Shown: positions 18,200-27,674, counted from the stretch's first letter. The stretch: 64,000 bases of DNA from Roseateles depolymerans (GCF_003387155.1 NZ_QUMT01000001.1:1069066-1133065); one strand, 5' to 3'. Numbers and translations: made by a program. Notes: generated by a model from the letters alone, not told the origin.

Positions 18200-19826
18200 G
18201 GCCCGCGGTCGTGCGGCTGGCCAGCAGCGGCGACGCGCCTGCTGCGTCGGTCGTCACATAGCGCTGGTTGGCCATCGACAGCAGGGCCACCGAGCCATCT
18301 GCATTGCGCATCAGCTGAAAGGTCTCCCACGGACCGATGGCATCGCGATTGGCCACCAGCGGCGCACTGCCGCTGCTCTCGGCGCACACCAGCCGGTTGT
18401 TGGCCAGCGAGCGCAACGCCACCCGGCCATTGCCCGCATCCAGCAGCTGGAACCGCTCCCAGCCGCCCACGGCACTGCGATTGGCGATCAAGGGCGAAGC
18501 ACCGGCGCTTTCCGCTGTCACAAAAAAGCCACTGGCGCGCGACCGCAGCGCCACAACCAGCGTCGGCTGGGGATTCGTTCCACCCGGCACCGGCACGGTG
18601 GGACGCAGCGGCGTGAGGGGCCACTGGCCCTTGAGCATGCGACCGCCGTCGGCCGTCAGGCGCAGGTAGTAGTCCGAACTGCAGGCCACACCGTCCTCAT
18701 CCAGGGAACGCATGCCCGCATTGGTGGGCAGGTAGGCGGCGCTCTCGGCCGTCTTGGCGATCTGATTGCCCTCGTTGTATTCGTCGAACATCGAGATATA
18801 CAGACCCTGCGCGCCCACCCGCACCATGTTGTAGAACTGGCGCCACATGAAGTCGCCATGCGCCCGCTGCCCGGCGCTCAGGTCTCCGGGCAGCACACAC
18901 GGCTGGTAATCGATGCCGTGGGCATTGCAATCGGCCTGGTCGGCCAGATTGACGTTCTGGTAGAACCAGTCGGAGCCCGCCGCGTCGCCAATGCGGCCGA
19001 CCATCCAGGGCGACAGCATGTGGAAGGCATGGTAGACGTCCAGATAGCCAGCGCGAGAGTCGTTCTTGCCCTCCCGCCAGTAGGTCGGCACGCCGCCCAT
19101 CACATAGCAGCCCTGCGCGCGGAACCACTGGATCACGTCCAGGCAGGCGGCGGGGGACCAGGGGTGGTTGTCGTCATTGAATCCAAAACCCCAGATGCCG
19201 ACCACCGGCCGGCCGCCTTGCCGCGCATAGGCGCTGGACGCGGTGAGGGCGGCCATCTTGTTCAGCCAGTCGGCCTTGATCTCCGATTGCATCGAGGTCC
19301 AACTGGTCACGTCATACATGATGTAGAACTTGCGGCCATGGGCCTCGGCGGCCTGGCGCACCTTCAGCGCCATCGCGTCCCGCGTGGCGCCTTCCCCGCC
19401 ATTCGGATTGAAGCGCTGCAATGCCGCGGTGTCGCAGCCGTTCTGCGCCATCCATCGGAAGTGCAGGTCCACCGTCGAGCTGTCATAGGACGAGAACAGC
19501 GTGGCCAGTGCGCCATTGCCCAGCCGTGCAAAGCCGGTGGGATAGGCGGCGGCGTACTCGCGCATGTCCGGCCAGCTGATGATGGCCCGGTTGGTGGGGG
19601 AGGGCGTCCTGCCCCAATCCTGCGCCCAGTGCCACCAGGCCTGAATCGGTGCGCCATCGCCCGGGCAGGCGAACCAGCCCTGGTAGCCCACGGTGATCTT
19701 GCCCACAACGTCGCCGACGCTGCTGGCGCGCCGGTTGACGGCGGCATGGGCCGGGCCCAGCGGCAAGGTGGTGGCGGCCACGCCCGCGGCGGCGCTGCCC
19801 AGGAACTGACGACGGGAAACGGTCAT
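18165..19826 (-). CDS. Tat-exported GH71/GH99-like protein with C-terminal trefoil-like region
   Basis: The start was set at MTVSRRQFLGSAAAG, a twin-arginine signal preceded by a TGGAG site, giving 553 residues. The mature part shows GYQGWF at residues 47-52 followed by a Trp-rich stretch, 'WWHWAQDWGR', and further down 'GLYISMFDEYNEGNQIAKT'. This pattern resembles GH71/GH99-like alpha-glycanase domains, with a possible catalytic acid in the D-E-Y-N-E segment. From about residue 430 three similar units ('VALRSRASGFFVTAESAG', 'VALRSLANNRLVCAESSG', 'VALLSMANQRYVTTDAAG') form a fascin/beta-trefoil-like binding module. It shares direction with the large lectin lipoprotein upstream, 70 bp away, and is probably cotranscribed. 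The substrate is unknown. Confidence 0.82.
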   Translation of the reverse strand: MTVSRRQFLGSAAAGVAATTLPLGPAHAAVNRRASSVGDVVGKITVGYQGWFACPGDGAPIQAWWHWAQDWGRTPSPTNRAIISWPDMREYAAAYPTGFARLGNGALATLFSSYDSSTVDLHFRWMAQNGCDTAALQRFNPNGGEGATRDAMALKVRQAAEAHGRKFYIMYDVTSWTSMQSEIKADWLNKMAALTASSAYARQGGRPVVGIWGFGFNDDNHPWSPAACLDVIQWFRAQGCYVMGGVPTYWREGKNDSRAGYLDVYHAFHMLSPWMVGRIGDAAGSDWFYQNVNLADQADCNAHGIDYQPCVLPGDLSAGQRAHGDFMWRQFYNMVRVGAQGLYISMFDEYNEGNQIAKTAESAAYLPTNAGMRSLDEDGVACSSDYYLRLTADGGRMLKGQWPLTPLRPTVPVPGGTNPQPTLVVALRSRASGFFVTAESAGASPLIANRSAVGGWERFQLLDAGNGRVALRSLANNRLVCAESSGSAPLVANRDAIGPWETFQLMRNADGSVALLSMANQRYVTTDAAGASPLLASRTTAGLTESFDLTPVA

Positions 19827-19896
19827 GGAAACTCCAGAAGAATGAGGGACTGTGCAGAGGCGTCGACAAGGCGTCGACAAGATGACGACGTGGCGT

Positions 19897-22800
19897 TCAG
19901 GGCCAGGCGCGCTGCACCCAGTCGTTCAGGGTGTTGAGCCGGGACGCCTCCACACCCAGGCGTCCGCCCTTCCAGACGGAGAACTGCAGCTTCTGCTCGG
20001 CCGTGGTGCGGTAGTTCTCCGAGTTCATGGCATACAGCCCGCCGGACAAGGCCACCAGCGCACGCTTGCTGCGGTCCAGGCAGAACGCAAAACCAGCGGT
20101 CGGCTCGGGCTCGCCCAGGTCCATGTTGTTCGGATCACAGCGGCGCCAATCGGCCGGGTCGGTCACGGTGTAGACCTGATTGAACTGGCGGAATGCGCCG
20201 TTGAGCACCTTTAAGTAGAGCCCCTGCTGCAACTGGTCCAGCTTCACGAACGGTGTGCCGCCATTGCCCTGCGTGGTGGCCGTTTCCATGAAGTTGGTCG
20301 GCGCCAGGTGCTTGAGCACTTGCGCCCGGCTGAAGCGCCCCCGGTTGTTGATCAGCGAGCCGGTATCGGTGGCCACATACAGCGGAATGCGGTTGTTCAC
20401 GTACTGCGCGGACTTGATACGGGCCTGCAGCAGGCGGATGTCGCTGAGGAAGGACGCCGTGGCCAGGGCCGGGGTGGAACTGCCCAGCAGCTCGGACAGG
20501 TACTGGTCGAAGCCGGTGAGGTAGGGCCAGTCGACCGAGAAGTTCACCCAGTCGCTCTGGCCGCCCGGATTGATCGTCACCTGCGCCTGATACCAGGCAT
20601 TGGTGCGGTAGTAGGAGCCGGCCTTGTTGCCGGTTTCCCAGGCGAGGATCCATTCCCGCGTGACCTTGCCGCTGCTGTCGTAGTCGCTCTGATAGACCAT
20701 GTGCGGTGCGAGGAAGAACGCGCTGACGGTGTTGAAGGGCCAGCCGCGCGCCTCACCGCGACCGGTCCAGGTCTTGGTGGTGGCGTCATAGTCGCCGATG
20801 AACCAGCGCTGGTCGCCCTCCAGGCCATAGCGCTGGGCCCATTCCCATTGCTGCATCAGGTTCCACTGCAGCGTGCTGCCCACCACCCGTTCAATGAAGG
20901 CATTGGTGGTGAAGGCGGCGGGCTCGGTGGCCATGCGGGTGGGCGATGCCAGCTTCTGCAATTGCGCGGCACCGACCTGCGCCCCGTATTGCCCGGAGCT
21001 GGCAATGTGATTGCCGCGTCCGCCGCCCAGGAAGGCGTAGAGCTCGAAGCCAGAGGGCTGGATCATGTTCTTGATCTCATTGCGCTGGGCGGGCGTCAGA
21101 TGGCTCCAGTCTCCGAAGGTCGAGGAGCGATGTGATTCGAACCACGCGGCAATGCGCTTGGACGTGCCCAGCGGATCCAGCCGTCCATTGCCCGCAAAGG
21201 TGGCGCCCGCCATGAAGGAGCCTTGGGCATTGGCGCCCGTCGGCCAGATGTCCATGGGATGGATGGCCGGCAGGTAGGAGTTCCAGTCCGGGAACTGGAT
21301 GGGCATGGCCACCTCGCGCGCATTGAGCGTGGCATTGGCGTCCATGACCTTGTCCACGTCCGCCTGGGTCAGCGCCAGCGCGGTGTTGTCCATCGGCTTG
21401 CCGAAGAGGGCCTTCACGGCTTGGGCCGGTGACTCCACCACCGCGTCCAGACCGGCACCTGCGGCCCATTCCTGGATCGGACGGCTGTCCATGCCAGGTC
21501 CCGGCTGATAGGGCGGATTCCATGGCGCCGCCTGCGCCACATGCGGCAGGTTCTGCAGCGCATAGCGGATGTAGGCCGAGATCTGGCGGCCTTCCGTTTC
21601 GCTCAGCCCGTGGAAACGGGAACGCTGCACGATGGCATTGTTGGAATAGTTGAAGTACTGCAGGTCACGGCCGTCCGAGGCGTGGCACGAGGCGCAGGCC
21701 GCATGGATGGGGCGGTTCACCAGGGTGGACTTCAGCAGCTTGTCCTGCTGTTTCCACAGCGTCTCGCCGGCGGTGACGTCGGCGGTCAGGGTGCGGCCGG
21801 CGAGTTTTTCGGCCTGGATGTCGGCCCGCTGCACGGCATTTGTGGCCAGGCTCGCGCCCTGCGCGTTGCGCACCTGCAGATCGATGATGCGGTAGCCGTT
21901 GGACTCGCCGTCGCTGCCGTTGAAGCGGAACTGCACGAGATTGACGCCCGCGACCAGGCGCGCCTTGGTGGTGGTGTCCAGGGGCAGGGACATGCGCACG
22001 GTGTAGAGACCGCCACGCTGCAGGCCCCCTTGCACCCGCTCGGCGTCGGCCAGCGTCACGGTGGCGTCGGTGATGTCGATCCACGGGATGCTGGCCGCAT
22101 TGGCTTCCGGGGTCCCACCCAGCACTCGCAGGCTGCCTTTGATACGTGCCGGGGTTTCGATCGTGGCTTCGTACTCAGGAGGGCCGAAGAAACCACAGCG
22201 GTGGCAGCGCATCCACAACTCGGAGGCGGCGCTGATGCCGTTGGCATCGAGGGTGAGATTGGCGGTCGCAATGACCGGTGCGCTGGGCAGGCCGGCGCCC
22301 AGCAGTTCGAGCGGCAAGGTCAATGGCGTGGTGGGCGTGGGGGGCGTCGTGCCAGTGCCGGGAGGCGTGGTGCCACCGCCGCCGCTACCGCCGCCTGATC
22401 CTCCGCCGCCGGAACCGCCACCCGTGCCGCCTCCGCTACCGCCCGATCCATCGCCCGACCCGTCGCCCGTGGTGGGCGGTGCGACCGGCGTCCAGACCTG
22501 ATTGTCTGTGGTGACCAGGCGCCAGAGCTGGTTGGCCTTGCCACTGCCGCAGTCCCATTGCTGGATGGGCGCGCCGGCATCGGTGCGCTCGGCGGTGAGG
22601 TCCAGGCACAGGCCGCTGTGCTGGGCCTTGAGCTGGATGGCGGCGCCGTTGGCCAGGGCCGCGAAGTGCTGGTTGGCGCCGTCGGTATCCGGCCATTGCT
22701 GCAGCACGGTGCCGGCCGTCGTGGCGGCGCCGGTCACATCCAGCACCTTGCCGCTGGCGACGTTGCGCAGGCGGTAGCTGCCATCGGCGGTCACGCTGAT

Positions 22801-23610
22801 GTCAAAGCGCTGACGGTCGGTGCCGGCGCAGGCGGCCTGCACCACACCGTCGCCATCGGCCAGGCCCGTGTTGGCCAGATCCAGGCACAGAGAGGACAGG
22901 CTGGACTGCAGGCTGAAGCGGCCGTAAGGCAGCAGCGCACGCGTGGTCGCCGTGGTGGATTGAGGATAGAGCACGAACAGCTGAGCAGCCTGGGCATTGC
23001 AGCTCATCTGCTGCAACGAGACGCCCTGGGCCGCGACACACTTGCCGCTGGCGGCATTGACCAGGCTGAACAGGTGGCCCTGGATGCGGCTCAGCGAGAA
23101 GCGCTGGGCGGAGCTGTCATTGGCAGACCAGAGCTGGATGGCCGCACCGTCGGCGGTGGACATGGCTTCGAGGTCCAGGGCCAGACCGGTGCTGACTTGG
23201 GTGAGGCGGGTTGATCCGTCGGTGTTGACGGTGAGGTCAAAGGCCTGGCTCGTGCCGGTCGCGCAGGCGGCCAGGCTCAGCGTGCCCGAGCCGCTGGTGG
23301 ACGATGCACCGGTGACGCATTGGCCGGTGGAGGCCAATGCCAGCACGTAGCGGCCAGCGGGCACGGTGGACGGGCCAGCGGTGCCGGTGGGGGGCGTCCC
23401 CGGAGACGTATTGGGCGCGCCGGCGGGCTGCTCCGTGGGGCCCGTCGAGGACTTGTCTCCGCCGCAGGCCGCGAGCAGGGTCAGCAGCGTCGCGCCTGCA
23501 GCCGCGCGCAGGACCGACCGCGTCCGCCGCGCCGGGGCGGGGCATGGCGAGGCCGTTTGAGCAGCTTCGAACGGACCCCATGCTGTGGGGTGCTTCCACC
23601 ATCGCGCCAT
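19897..23610 (-). CDS. Large lipoprotein with ricin-type lectin repeats and a c-type haem site
   Basis: The 1237-residue protein starts at an ATG behind AAGGAG. An Arg-rich N-terminus leads to a hydrophobic stretch and lipobox L-A-A-C (Cys49), so it should be membrane-anchored in the periplasm or outside the cell. Residues about 85-215 and 225-370 are beta-trefoil ricin-B-like lectin domains (repeated 'LCLDL', 'QxW' and 'QRF' units). A Gly/Ser/Pro/Thr linker covers about 380-430. A beta-sandwich region with 'MRCHRCGFFGPPEY' (about 467-480) follows. A haem-c motif C-A-S-C-H lies at 639-643, and the rest is a long unrecognised region rich in Trp and Asn. The domain mix suggests carbohydrate-linked redox chemistry, which is inference. 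Confidence 0.85.
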   Translation of the reverse strand: MARWWKHPTAWGPFEAAQTASPCPAPARRTRSVLRAAAGATLLTLLAACGGDKSSTGPTEQPAGAPNTSPGTPPTGTAGPSTVPAGRYVLALASTGQCVTGASSTSGSGTLSLAACATGTSQAFDLTVNTDGSTRLTQVSTGLALDLEAMSTADGAAIQLWSANDSSAQRFSLSRIQGHLFSLVNAASGKCVAAQGVSLQQMSCNAQAAQLFVLYPQSTTATTRALLPYGRFSLQSSLSSLCLDLANTGLADGDGVVQAACAGTDRQRFDISVTADGSYRLRNVASGKVLDVTGAATTAGTVLQQWPDTDGANQHFAALANGAAIQLKAQHSGLCLDLTAERTDAGAPIQQWDCGSGKANQLWRLVTTDNQVWTPVAPPTTGDGSGDGSGGSGGGTGGGSGGGGSGGGSGGGGTTPPGTGTTPPTPTTPLTLPLELLGAGLPSAPVIATANLTLDANGISAASELWMRCHRCGFFGPPEYEATIETPARIKGSLRVLGGTPEANAASIPWIDITDATVTLADAERVQGGLQRGGLYTVRMSLPLDTTTKARLVAGVNLVQFRFNGSDGESNGYRIIDLQVRNAQGASLATNAVQRADIQAEKLAGRTLTADVTAGETLWKQQDKLLKSTLVNRPIHAACASCHASDGRDLQYFNYSNNAIVQRSRFHGLSETEGRQISAYIRYALQNLPHVAQAAPWNPPYQPGPGMDSRPIQEWAAGAGLDAVVESPAQAVKALFGKPMDNTALALTQADVDKVMDANATLNAREVAMPIQFPDWNSYLPAIHPMDIWPTGANAQGSFMAGATFAGNGRLDPLGTSKRIAAWFESHRSSTFGDWSHLTPAQRNEIKNMIQPSGFELYAFLGGGRGNHIASSGQYGAQVGAAQLQKLASPTRMATEPAAFTTNAFIERVVGSTLQWNLMQQWEWAQRYGLEGDQRWFIGDYDATTKTWTGRGEARGWPFNTVSAFFLAPHMVYQSDYDSSGKVTREWILAWETGNKAGSYYRTNAWYQAQVTINPGGQSDWVNFSVDWPYLTGFDQYLSELLGSSTPALATASFLSDIRLLQARIKSAQYVNNRIPLYVATDTGSLINNRGRFSRAQVLKHLAPTNFMETATTQGNGGTPFVKLDQLQQGLYLKVLNGAFRQFNQVYTVTDPADWRRCDPNNMDLGEPEPTAGFAFCLDRSKRALVALSGGLYAMNSENYRTTAEQKLQFSVWKGGRLGVEASRLNTLNDWVQRAWP

Positions 23611-23891
23611 CTTGACTCCTTGAGCAGAGCGGCTCGCACGAAGACGAGCCAGGAGGAACCAGGTTCCTGATGGGCGCGGATTAGAAGAGGGGCGCTGAGG
23701 CGCGACAAGCGCTGCGGTCCCGCTGAAAACATGAGTTACCGCTGTCGCAGTTTGCGGCCAACAGAATCAGGGAAACCTACCCGGAAGAGGAATGTCTCGA
23801 TGGCGTGAAGCGGGGTAGGGAGTGGGGCGGGGCGGACGCATCGAGCGGCGCCGGATAGACTGACGATCTGATCCCAGCCGCGAGACGCGAC

Positions 23892-24194
23892 ATGTCTGCC
23901 CCAAAACGCCAACCGATGAGTGAGTGCGCCATGCAACGTGCAGAGCAACGCATCCCGGAATTGGCGTCAAAGGCAGGCCATGCAGCCTACAAGACCGCAT
24001 TGGCCCGCACTGGCGGCGCGGTCGTGAAAACCAGTCAGGGCCTGCTGGTCGAACGCCGCTTGGACGGCTCCTGCACGGTTCTGAAGCAACTGCCCCTGGG
24101 GCAGCGGGTGCAGCCCGGCCTGGTGCTCAAGCGCTCGAAGTCAATCGACCCACCGGCAAAGCCGCCTCCGGCCGATGCGCCAGCCGCGGTCTGA
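23892..24194 (+). CDS. Small conserved-looking hypothetical protein
   Basis: The 100-residue product is hydrophilic and basic. Its core 'ALARTGGAVVKTSQGLLVERRLDGSCTVLKQLPLGQRVQPGLVLKR' looks like a compact beta-rich fold, and the tail is Pro/Ala-rich. No signal or membrane segment is present. ATG 23892 is the first start; Met14 is an alternative. No family was recognised; protein-like composition and isolated position support a real gene. Confidence 0.6.
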   Translation: MSAPKRQPMSECAMQRAEQRIPELASKAGHAAYKTALARTGGAVVKTSQGLLVERRLDGSCTVLKQLPLGQRVQPGLVLKRSKSIDPPAKPPPADAPAAV

Positions 24195-24207
24195 TCGTTC
24201 CCTGCGA

Positions 24208-25575
24208 CTAGCGCGCCGCCGCCGCCAACGCCTGATCCAGATCGGCAATGAGGTCGTCGATGTGCTCAATGCCCACCGACAGCCGGATCGTCTCTTCGGA
24301 CACACCGGCCTTGTCGAGCTCGCTCGGCGACAGCTGCCGGTGGGTGGTGGAGGCCGGATGCGTGGCCAGTGAGCGGACATCCCCGATGTTCACCAGGCGC
24401 GTGAACAGCTGCAACGCATCCAGGAAACGCGCGCCGCGCTCGCGTCCTCCTCCCTGGGCGCCTTTGAGCCCGAAGGTGACGATGCCCGATGCCTTGCCAG
24501 AGAGGTACTTGCGGGCGAGCCCATGGTCCGGATGGTCCTCGAGCCCGGCGTAATTCACCCAGCTGACCTGTTCATGGCGCTTCAGGTGCTGGGCCAGCGC
24601 GAGGGCGTTGTCGCTGATGCGATCCAGGCGCAGGGCCAGGGTCTCGATGCCCTGCAGGATGAGGAATGCATTGAAGGGCGACAGCGCCGCCCCGGTGTTT
24701 CTCAGTGGCACCACCCGCGCCCGGCCGATGTAGGCGGCAGGGCCCAAGGCCTCGGTGTAGACGACGCCGTGGTAGCTGGGGTCGGGTTCATTGAGTCGCT
24801 TGAAGCGCTCCTTGTGCTGCGCCCAGGGGAAGCGGCCTGAGTCCACGATGGCGCCGCCGATGCTGGTGCCGTGGCCGCCCAGGTACTTGGTGAGCGAATG
24901 CACGACGATGTCGGCACCGTGCTCGATGGGGCGGCTGAGGTAGGGCGAGGGGACAGTGTTGTCGACGATCAGCGGGACACCGTGGTCATGGGCGATCTTG
25001 GCGATGCGCTCGATGTCGGTCACGTTGCCCTGGGGGTTGCCCAGGGACTCCACGAAGATGGCCTTGGTGCGCTCGTTGATCAGAGCGGCGAATGAGTCGG
25101 GCTGGCGGTAGTCGGCAAACTGGGTGGTGATGCCGTATTGCGGCAGTGTGTGGGCGAACAGGTTGTAGGTGCCGCCGTAGAGCGCGCTGGAGGCGACGAT
25201 GTTGTCGCCGGCCTCGGCGAGGGTGAGGATGGCGTAGGTAACCGCCGCCTGGCCGGAGGCCACTGCCAACGCGCCGATGCCGCCTTCGAGCGCGGCAAGC
25301 CGTTTCTCCAGGACATCATTGGTCGGATTCATGATCCGGCTGTAGATGTTGCCCGGCACCTTCAGGTCGAAAAGGTCGGCGCCGTGCTGGGCGCTGTCGA
25401 AGGCGTAGGCGACCGTCTGGTAGATGGGGACGGCGACCGCCTTGGTGGTGTGGTCGGGGGAATAGCCGCCGTGGACGGAGACGGTTTCGAAGCGCCAGGC
25501 GGGGGTGGGTGAGGGCGCTTGCGATTGAGAGGTTGATTGCGAGGGTGAGGGCGAGGGCGAATCAGCGTGGGACAT
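24208..25575 (-). CDS. metY: O-acetylhomoserine sulfhydrylase, PLP-dependent
   Basis: The 455-residue protein belongs to the Cys/Met metabolism PLP family. The PLP lysine is K230 in '[21 protein letters not shown]'. Other hallmarks are '[21 protein letters not shown]', '[22 protein letters not shown]' and the C-terminal '[24 protein letters not shown]'. The length and the H-G-T-S-I-G-G loop favour the O-acetylhomoserine (MetY) type over cystathionine synthases. It makes homocysteine from O-acetylhomoserine and sulfide. The first 25 residues are a Ser/Pro/Gln repeat with no counterpart in the family. An AGGAGGAG site supports the ATG. Confidence 0.94.
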   Translation of the reverse strand: MSHADSPSPSPSQSTSQSQAPSPTPAWRFETVSVHGGYSPDHTTKAVAVPIYQTVAYAFDSAQHGADLFDLKVPGNIYSRIMNPTNDVLEKRLAALEGGIGALAVASGQAAVTYAILTLAEAGDNIVASSALYGGTYNLFAHTLPQYGITTQFADYRQPDSFAALINERTKAIFVESLGNPQGNVTDIERIAKIAHDHGVPLIVDNTVPSPYLSRPIEHGADIVVHSLTKYLGGHGTSIGGAIVDSGRFPWAQHKERFKRLNEPDPSYHGVVYTEALGPAAYIGRARVVPLRNTGAALSPFNAFLILQGIETLALRLDRISDNALALAQHLKRHEQVSWVNYAGLEDHPDHGLARKYLSGKASGIVTFGLKGAQGGGRERGARFLDALQLFTRLVNIGDVRSLATHPASTTHRQLSPSELDKAGVSEETIRLSVGIEHIDDLIADLDQALAAAAR

Positions 25576-25690
25576 GGAAGCTCCTCCTGAGGTGATCGCA
25601 AGAGGCTACGAGGGGGGTGCCTCGCTTCCAAAGCAGGTTTTCGCATGAGAACATGAGGCCCGCAACTTGAAGCCTTTGCTGAGGGGATCC

Positions 25691-25945
25691 ATGTTCCGTC
25701 TAACGCCGTCAGAGCGACAAACACTCACCGGGCCCTTTGTGGTTGGCTGTGTCCTTGGCATTTGCGCTGCGGCGGCGAGTTGGGGCTTTGACCGTGAATA
25801 CCAGCACATCAGTGACGGGCTGATGCTGCTGGGGGCCTTGGAGGCGTTCGTGGCGGGCGTCGCGGTGGTGATCATTCCACTGGCGGTGTTGCCTATCGTC
25901 GTCCGGCGTTTGATGGCCAGGAAAGCCGTGAAGGCCGTGAGGTGA
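25691..25945 (+). CDS. Small two-helix membrane protein
   Basis: The product has 84 residues from the ATG at 25691, which is preceded by GAGGGG. Two hydrophobic helices are seen ('GPFVVGCVLGICAAAASWGF' and 'ALEAFVAGVAVVIIPLAVLPIVV') with a basic C-terminus. No family was recognised. It lies at the upstream edge of the attC-bearing accessory region. Confidence 0.6.
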   Translation: MFRLTPSERQTLTGPFVVGCVLGICAAAASWGFDREYQHISDGLMLLGALEAFVAGVAVVIIPLAVLPIVVRRLMARKAVKAVR

Positions 25946-26051
25946 AAGTCCAGGCTCGACAAGCACTTGCCATGCAAGCAGGGCGACCCGTTACAGCGCG
26001 GATTGCCGCGATAGACTGCGCTGACCTGCGGTCTACCACACGTCTGGCGTC

Positions 26052-26486
26052 ATGACTCACCCGCTCTCAGTCGAACCAACCGGTGAAAGCCACGGCCACT
26101 GCGACTGCTGCGGCAACGCAACAAGCACGGTGTGGGGCTATGTGCACGACCGCGAGAAAACCGTCGCCGCGTACTTTGTGCAGTGGACGGTAGGCTCTGC
26201 GGAGCACATGCCCAACTTCGACTTTCTGATCGGAACCTGGGGCAACGACGCAGTGAATGACCGGGTCCTCTCGTCTTGGCTCTTCAACCCAAGCAACAAC
26301 TCGTTCATGATCACGGACGCTAAATGCCGACCGGCTGCAAATTCACAGCTGTGCAGCCACGCCCTGTCTCGCGAGGAGACCCTTGCGCTTCCAGGCCTGA
26401 AGGCCGTCGCTTCTGGTTGCCTTGATGCAGTCTGGCTGCAAGACGGACGTTTGGCAGAAGTACGCGCCTTCGCGAATGACGCCTAA
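26052..26486 (+). CDS. Integron cassette protein of unknown function
   Basis: The 144-residue soluble protein has a Cys-rich N-terminus (H-C-D-C-C-G at about residues 16-21) that may bind metal, then 'WGYVHDREKTVAAYFVQWT' and 'PNFDFLIGTWGNDAVNDRVL'. No function can be assigned. Its stop codon lies inside the first box (R'') of an attC site, a compact arrangement typical of integron gene cassettes, so this is read as the gene of a cassette. No promoter is obvious. Confidence 0.8.
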   Translation: MTHPLSVEPTGESHGHCDCCGNATSTVWGYVHDREKTVAAYFVQWTVGSAEHMPNFDFLIGTWGNDAVNDRVLSSWLFNPSNNSFMITDAKCRPAANSQLCSHALSREETLALPGLKAVASGCLDAVWLQDGRLAEVRAFANDA

Positions 26487-26609
26487 CCCCTCGCTCAAGC
26501 TGACTCGCTACGGCAGTCGTCGCGTGGCCGCTCCTGGCGCCTGTGGCATGCTGCCTTCCGCGGCCAAGCGCCGCCTGCCTTCGCGGGCAGCTTGGCTCGA
26601 ACGTTGGGC
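26481..26609 (+). other. Integron attC recombination site 1
   Basis: The 129-bp site starts with R'' GCCTAAC (26481-26487) and ends with R' GTTGGGC (26603-26609), matching the RYYYAAC / GTTRRRY consensus. The inner L boxes, TCGCTCAAGC near the left end and GCTTGGCTCGA near the right, are complementary with unpaired extra bases, as in folded bottom-strand attC. The central part (GGCAGTCG, GCGGCCAAGCGCCGC and neighbours) is largely self-complementary. The stop codon of the upstream gene falls inside R''. Confidence 0.85.
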
Positions 26610-26631
26610 GTCATCATAGGAAACCCATTGC

Positions 26632-27060
26632 ATGAGCGGAATCTACAAAGAGGATGATTGGTCAGTTGGGGGAGCGCAGGTCAATGGACTGCCATTGATA
26701 GTTCGCACTCGATCAAAGCTGCCTTCGCTTCCAGACCGGCAAATATATGAAAACCTGATCATCATCTCGTGGCCATACACCGCGAATGATTCAGGCATGC
26801 CTCAGCACGAGGACCACCAGAACACGATTCGATTCGAGGATGCTATTGAAAAGACCCTTGAAGTTAAGGGCGTTGGGGTACAGGCCGCCTGTATTACAGG
26901 CAATGGCTCAAAAGAGTGGCGGTACTACGCATACGACACCGACGAGTTCATGTCCAAGCTCAATCAAGGACTAGCCGGCCATCCAGCTTATCCAATCGAG
27001 CTTCAAATGTTCAAAGATCCCGAATGGGGTGCGTTGTCTGAGTTGCTTCCCAAGTCGTGA
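26632..27060 (+). CDS. DUF695-type integron cassette protein
   Basis: The 142-residue protein has the DUF695 pattern: 'NLIIISWPYTANDSGMPQHED' near residue 45, 'YYAYDTDEFMSKLNQGLAG' around 97-115 and the C-terminal 'YPIELQMFKDPEWGALSELL'. Proteins of this family are common in mobile and regulatory contexts but have no established activity. The gene sits between two attC sites, 22 bp after the first, and is therefore a complete integron cassette. Its base composition is much less GC-rich than the surrounding genome. Confidence 0.88.
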   Translation: MSGIYKEDDWSVGGAQVNGLPLIVRTRSKLPSLPDRQIYENLIIISWPYTANDSGMPQHEDHQNTIRFEDAIEKTLEVKGVGVQAACITGNGSKEWRYYAYDTDEFMSKLNQGLAGHPAYPIELQMFKDPEWGALSELLPKS

Positions 27061-27082
27061 CCAAACACATGCGCCGCGTGCG

Positions 27083-27181
27083 GCCCAACAATTCCGTCGA
27101 GGGGTACTGCCCACAATTTGCGCTTGTGGGTGCCCTTCGCGGCTCCGCCGCTACGGCGGCCCCTCACGGCAAACGTTGAAC
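27083..27181 (+). other. Integron attC recombination site 2
   Basis: The 99-bp site is bounded by R'' GCCCAAC (27083-27089) and R' GTTGAAC (27175-27181). The L'' and L' parts, CCGTCGAGGGG and CCCCTCACGG, pair with one extra base. The centre contains self-complementary GC-rich stretches (CGGCTCCGCCG). With site 1 it delimits the DUF695 cassette. No integrase gene lies in the window. Confidence 0.85.
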
Positions 27182-27241
27182 GACAGCTTTCATGCGTCGA
27201 TTTCGGCGAAGCGGAAGTCCGCAATCACTGCGAAGCTGACA

Positions 27242-27262
27242 CCCGCTTCAAGCTGAAGCGGG
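27242..27262. repeat. Perfect 9-bp hairpin downstream of small minus-strand gene
   Basis: CCCGCTTCA-AGC-TGAAGCGGG can form a 9-bp stem with a 3-nt loop. It lies just beyond the 3' end of the minus-strand membrane protein gene, but there is no T-run, so a terminator role is uncertain. Confidence 0.45.
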
Positions 27263-27271
27263 CTGGACACC

Positions 27272-27415
27272 TCAATTCCCAGGTTTGCCGGAGAGGGCCG
27301 CGTAGCCCACCTCAAATGCAAGTGCCACGACAGCAAGGATCGGCTTTCCAAGCGCGATAGCGAGGATGAAGAGCAACGCCGAACAGACTCGGACCAAAGT
27401 TGCAGTGGTGGTCAT
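27272..27415 (-). CDS. Tiny membrane protein in cassette tail region
   Basis: The 47-residue product (MTTTATLVRVCSALLFILAI...) is almost entirely one or two hydrophobic helices with the tail 'GYAALSGKPGN'. The same frame stays open upstream, but that part has no protein-like features, so the Met at 27415 is chosen. Small hydrophobic genes of this kind are frequent in integron cassettes and toxin systems, but no family was recognised. It lies on the strand opposite to the cassettes. Confidence 0.5.
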   Translation of the reverse strand: MTTTATLVRVCSALLFILAIALGKPILAVVALAFEVGYAALSGKPGN

Positions 27416-27674
27416 ACGATTGACTCTAACCGAGTTCCAGCTCATTCGCGCATCTGCCGTCCCTGTCGCCAGCTGATGGCTTGCTGTCAAACCCGAAGTA
27501 GCGTCTTGTGCATGCTGCCTGAAAGCGATCGGCCGCGACTGCCCACTGGTGGCCGACAGCGGCCGTGCCAGGTTGGAAGCACGAACGTCTACACCCGCTG
27601 CAACAATGAAGTCCACTTCATGCTGAAAGCAGGCACGCGCTGCGAAGATCGAATTCCTTCCGGTCCGGAGGTAG

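Noticed and set aside
25698-25704. GTCTAAC as the R'' box of a further attC site
   Set aside because: No matching GTTRRRY box or complementary L boxes within 150 bp, and it lies inside a coding frame.
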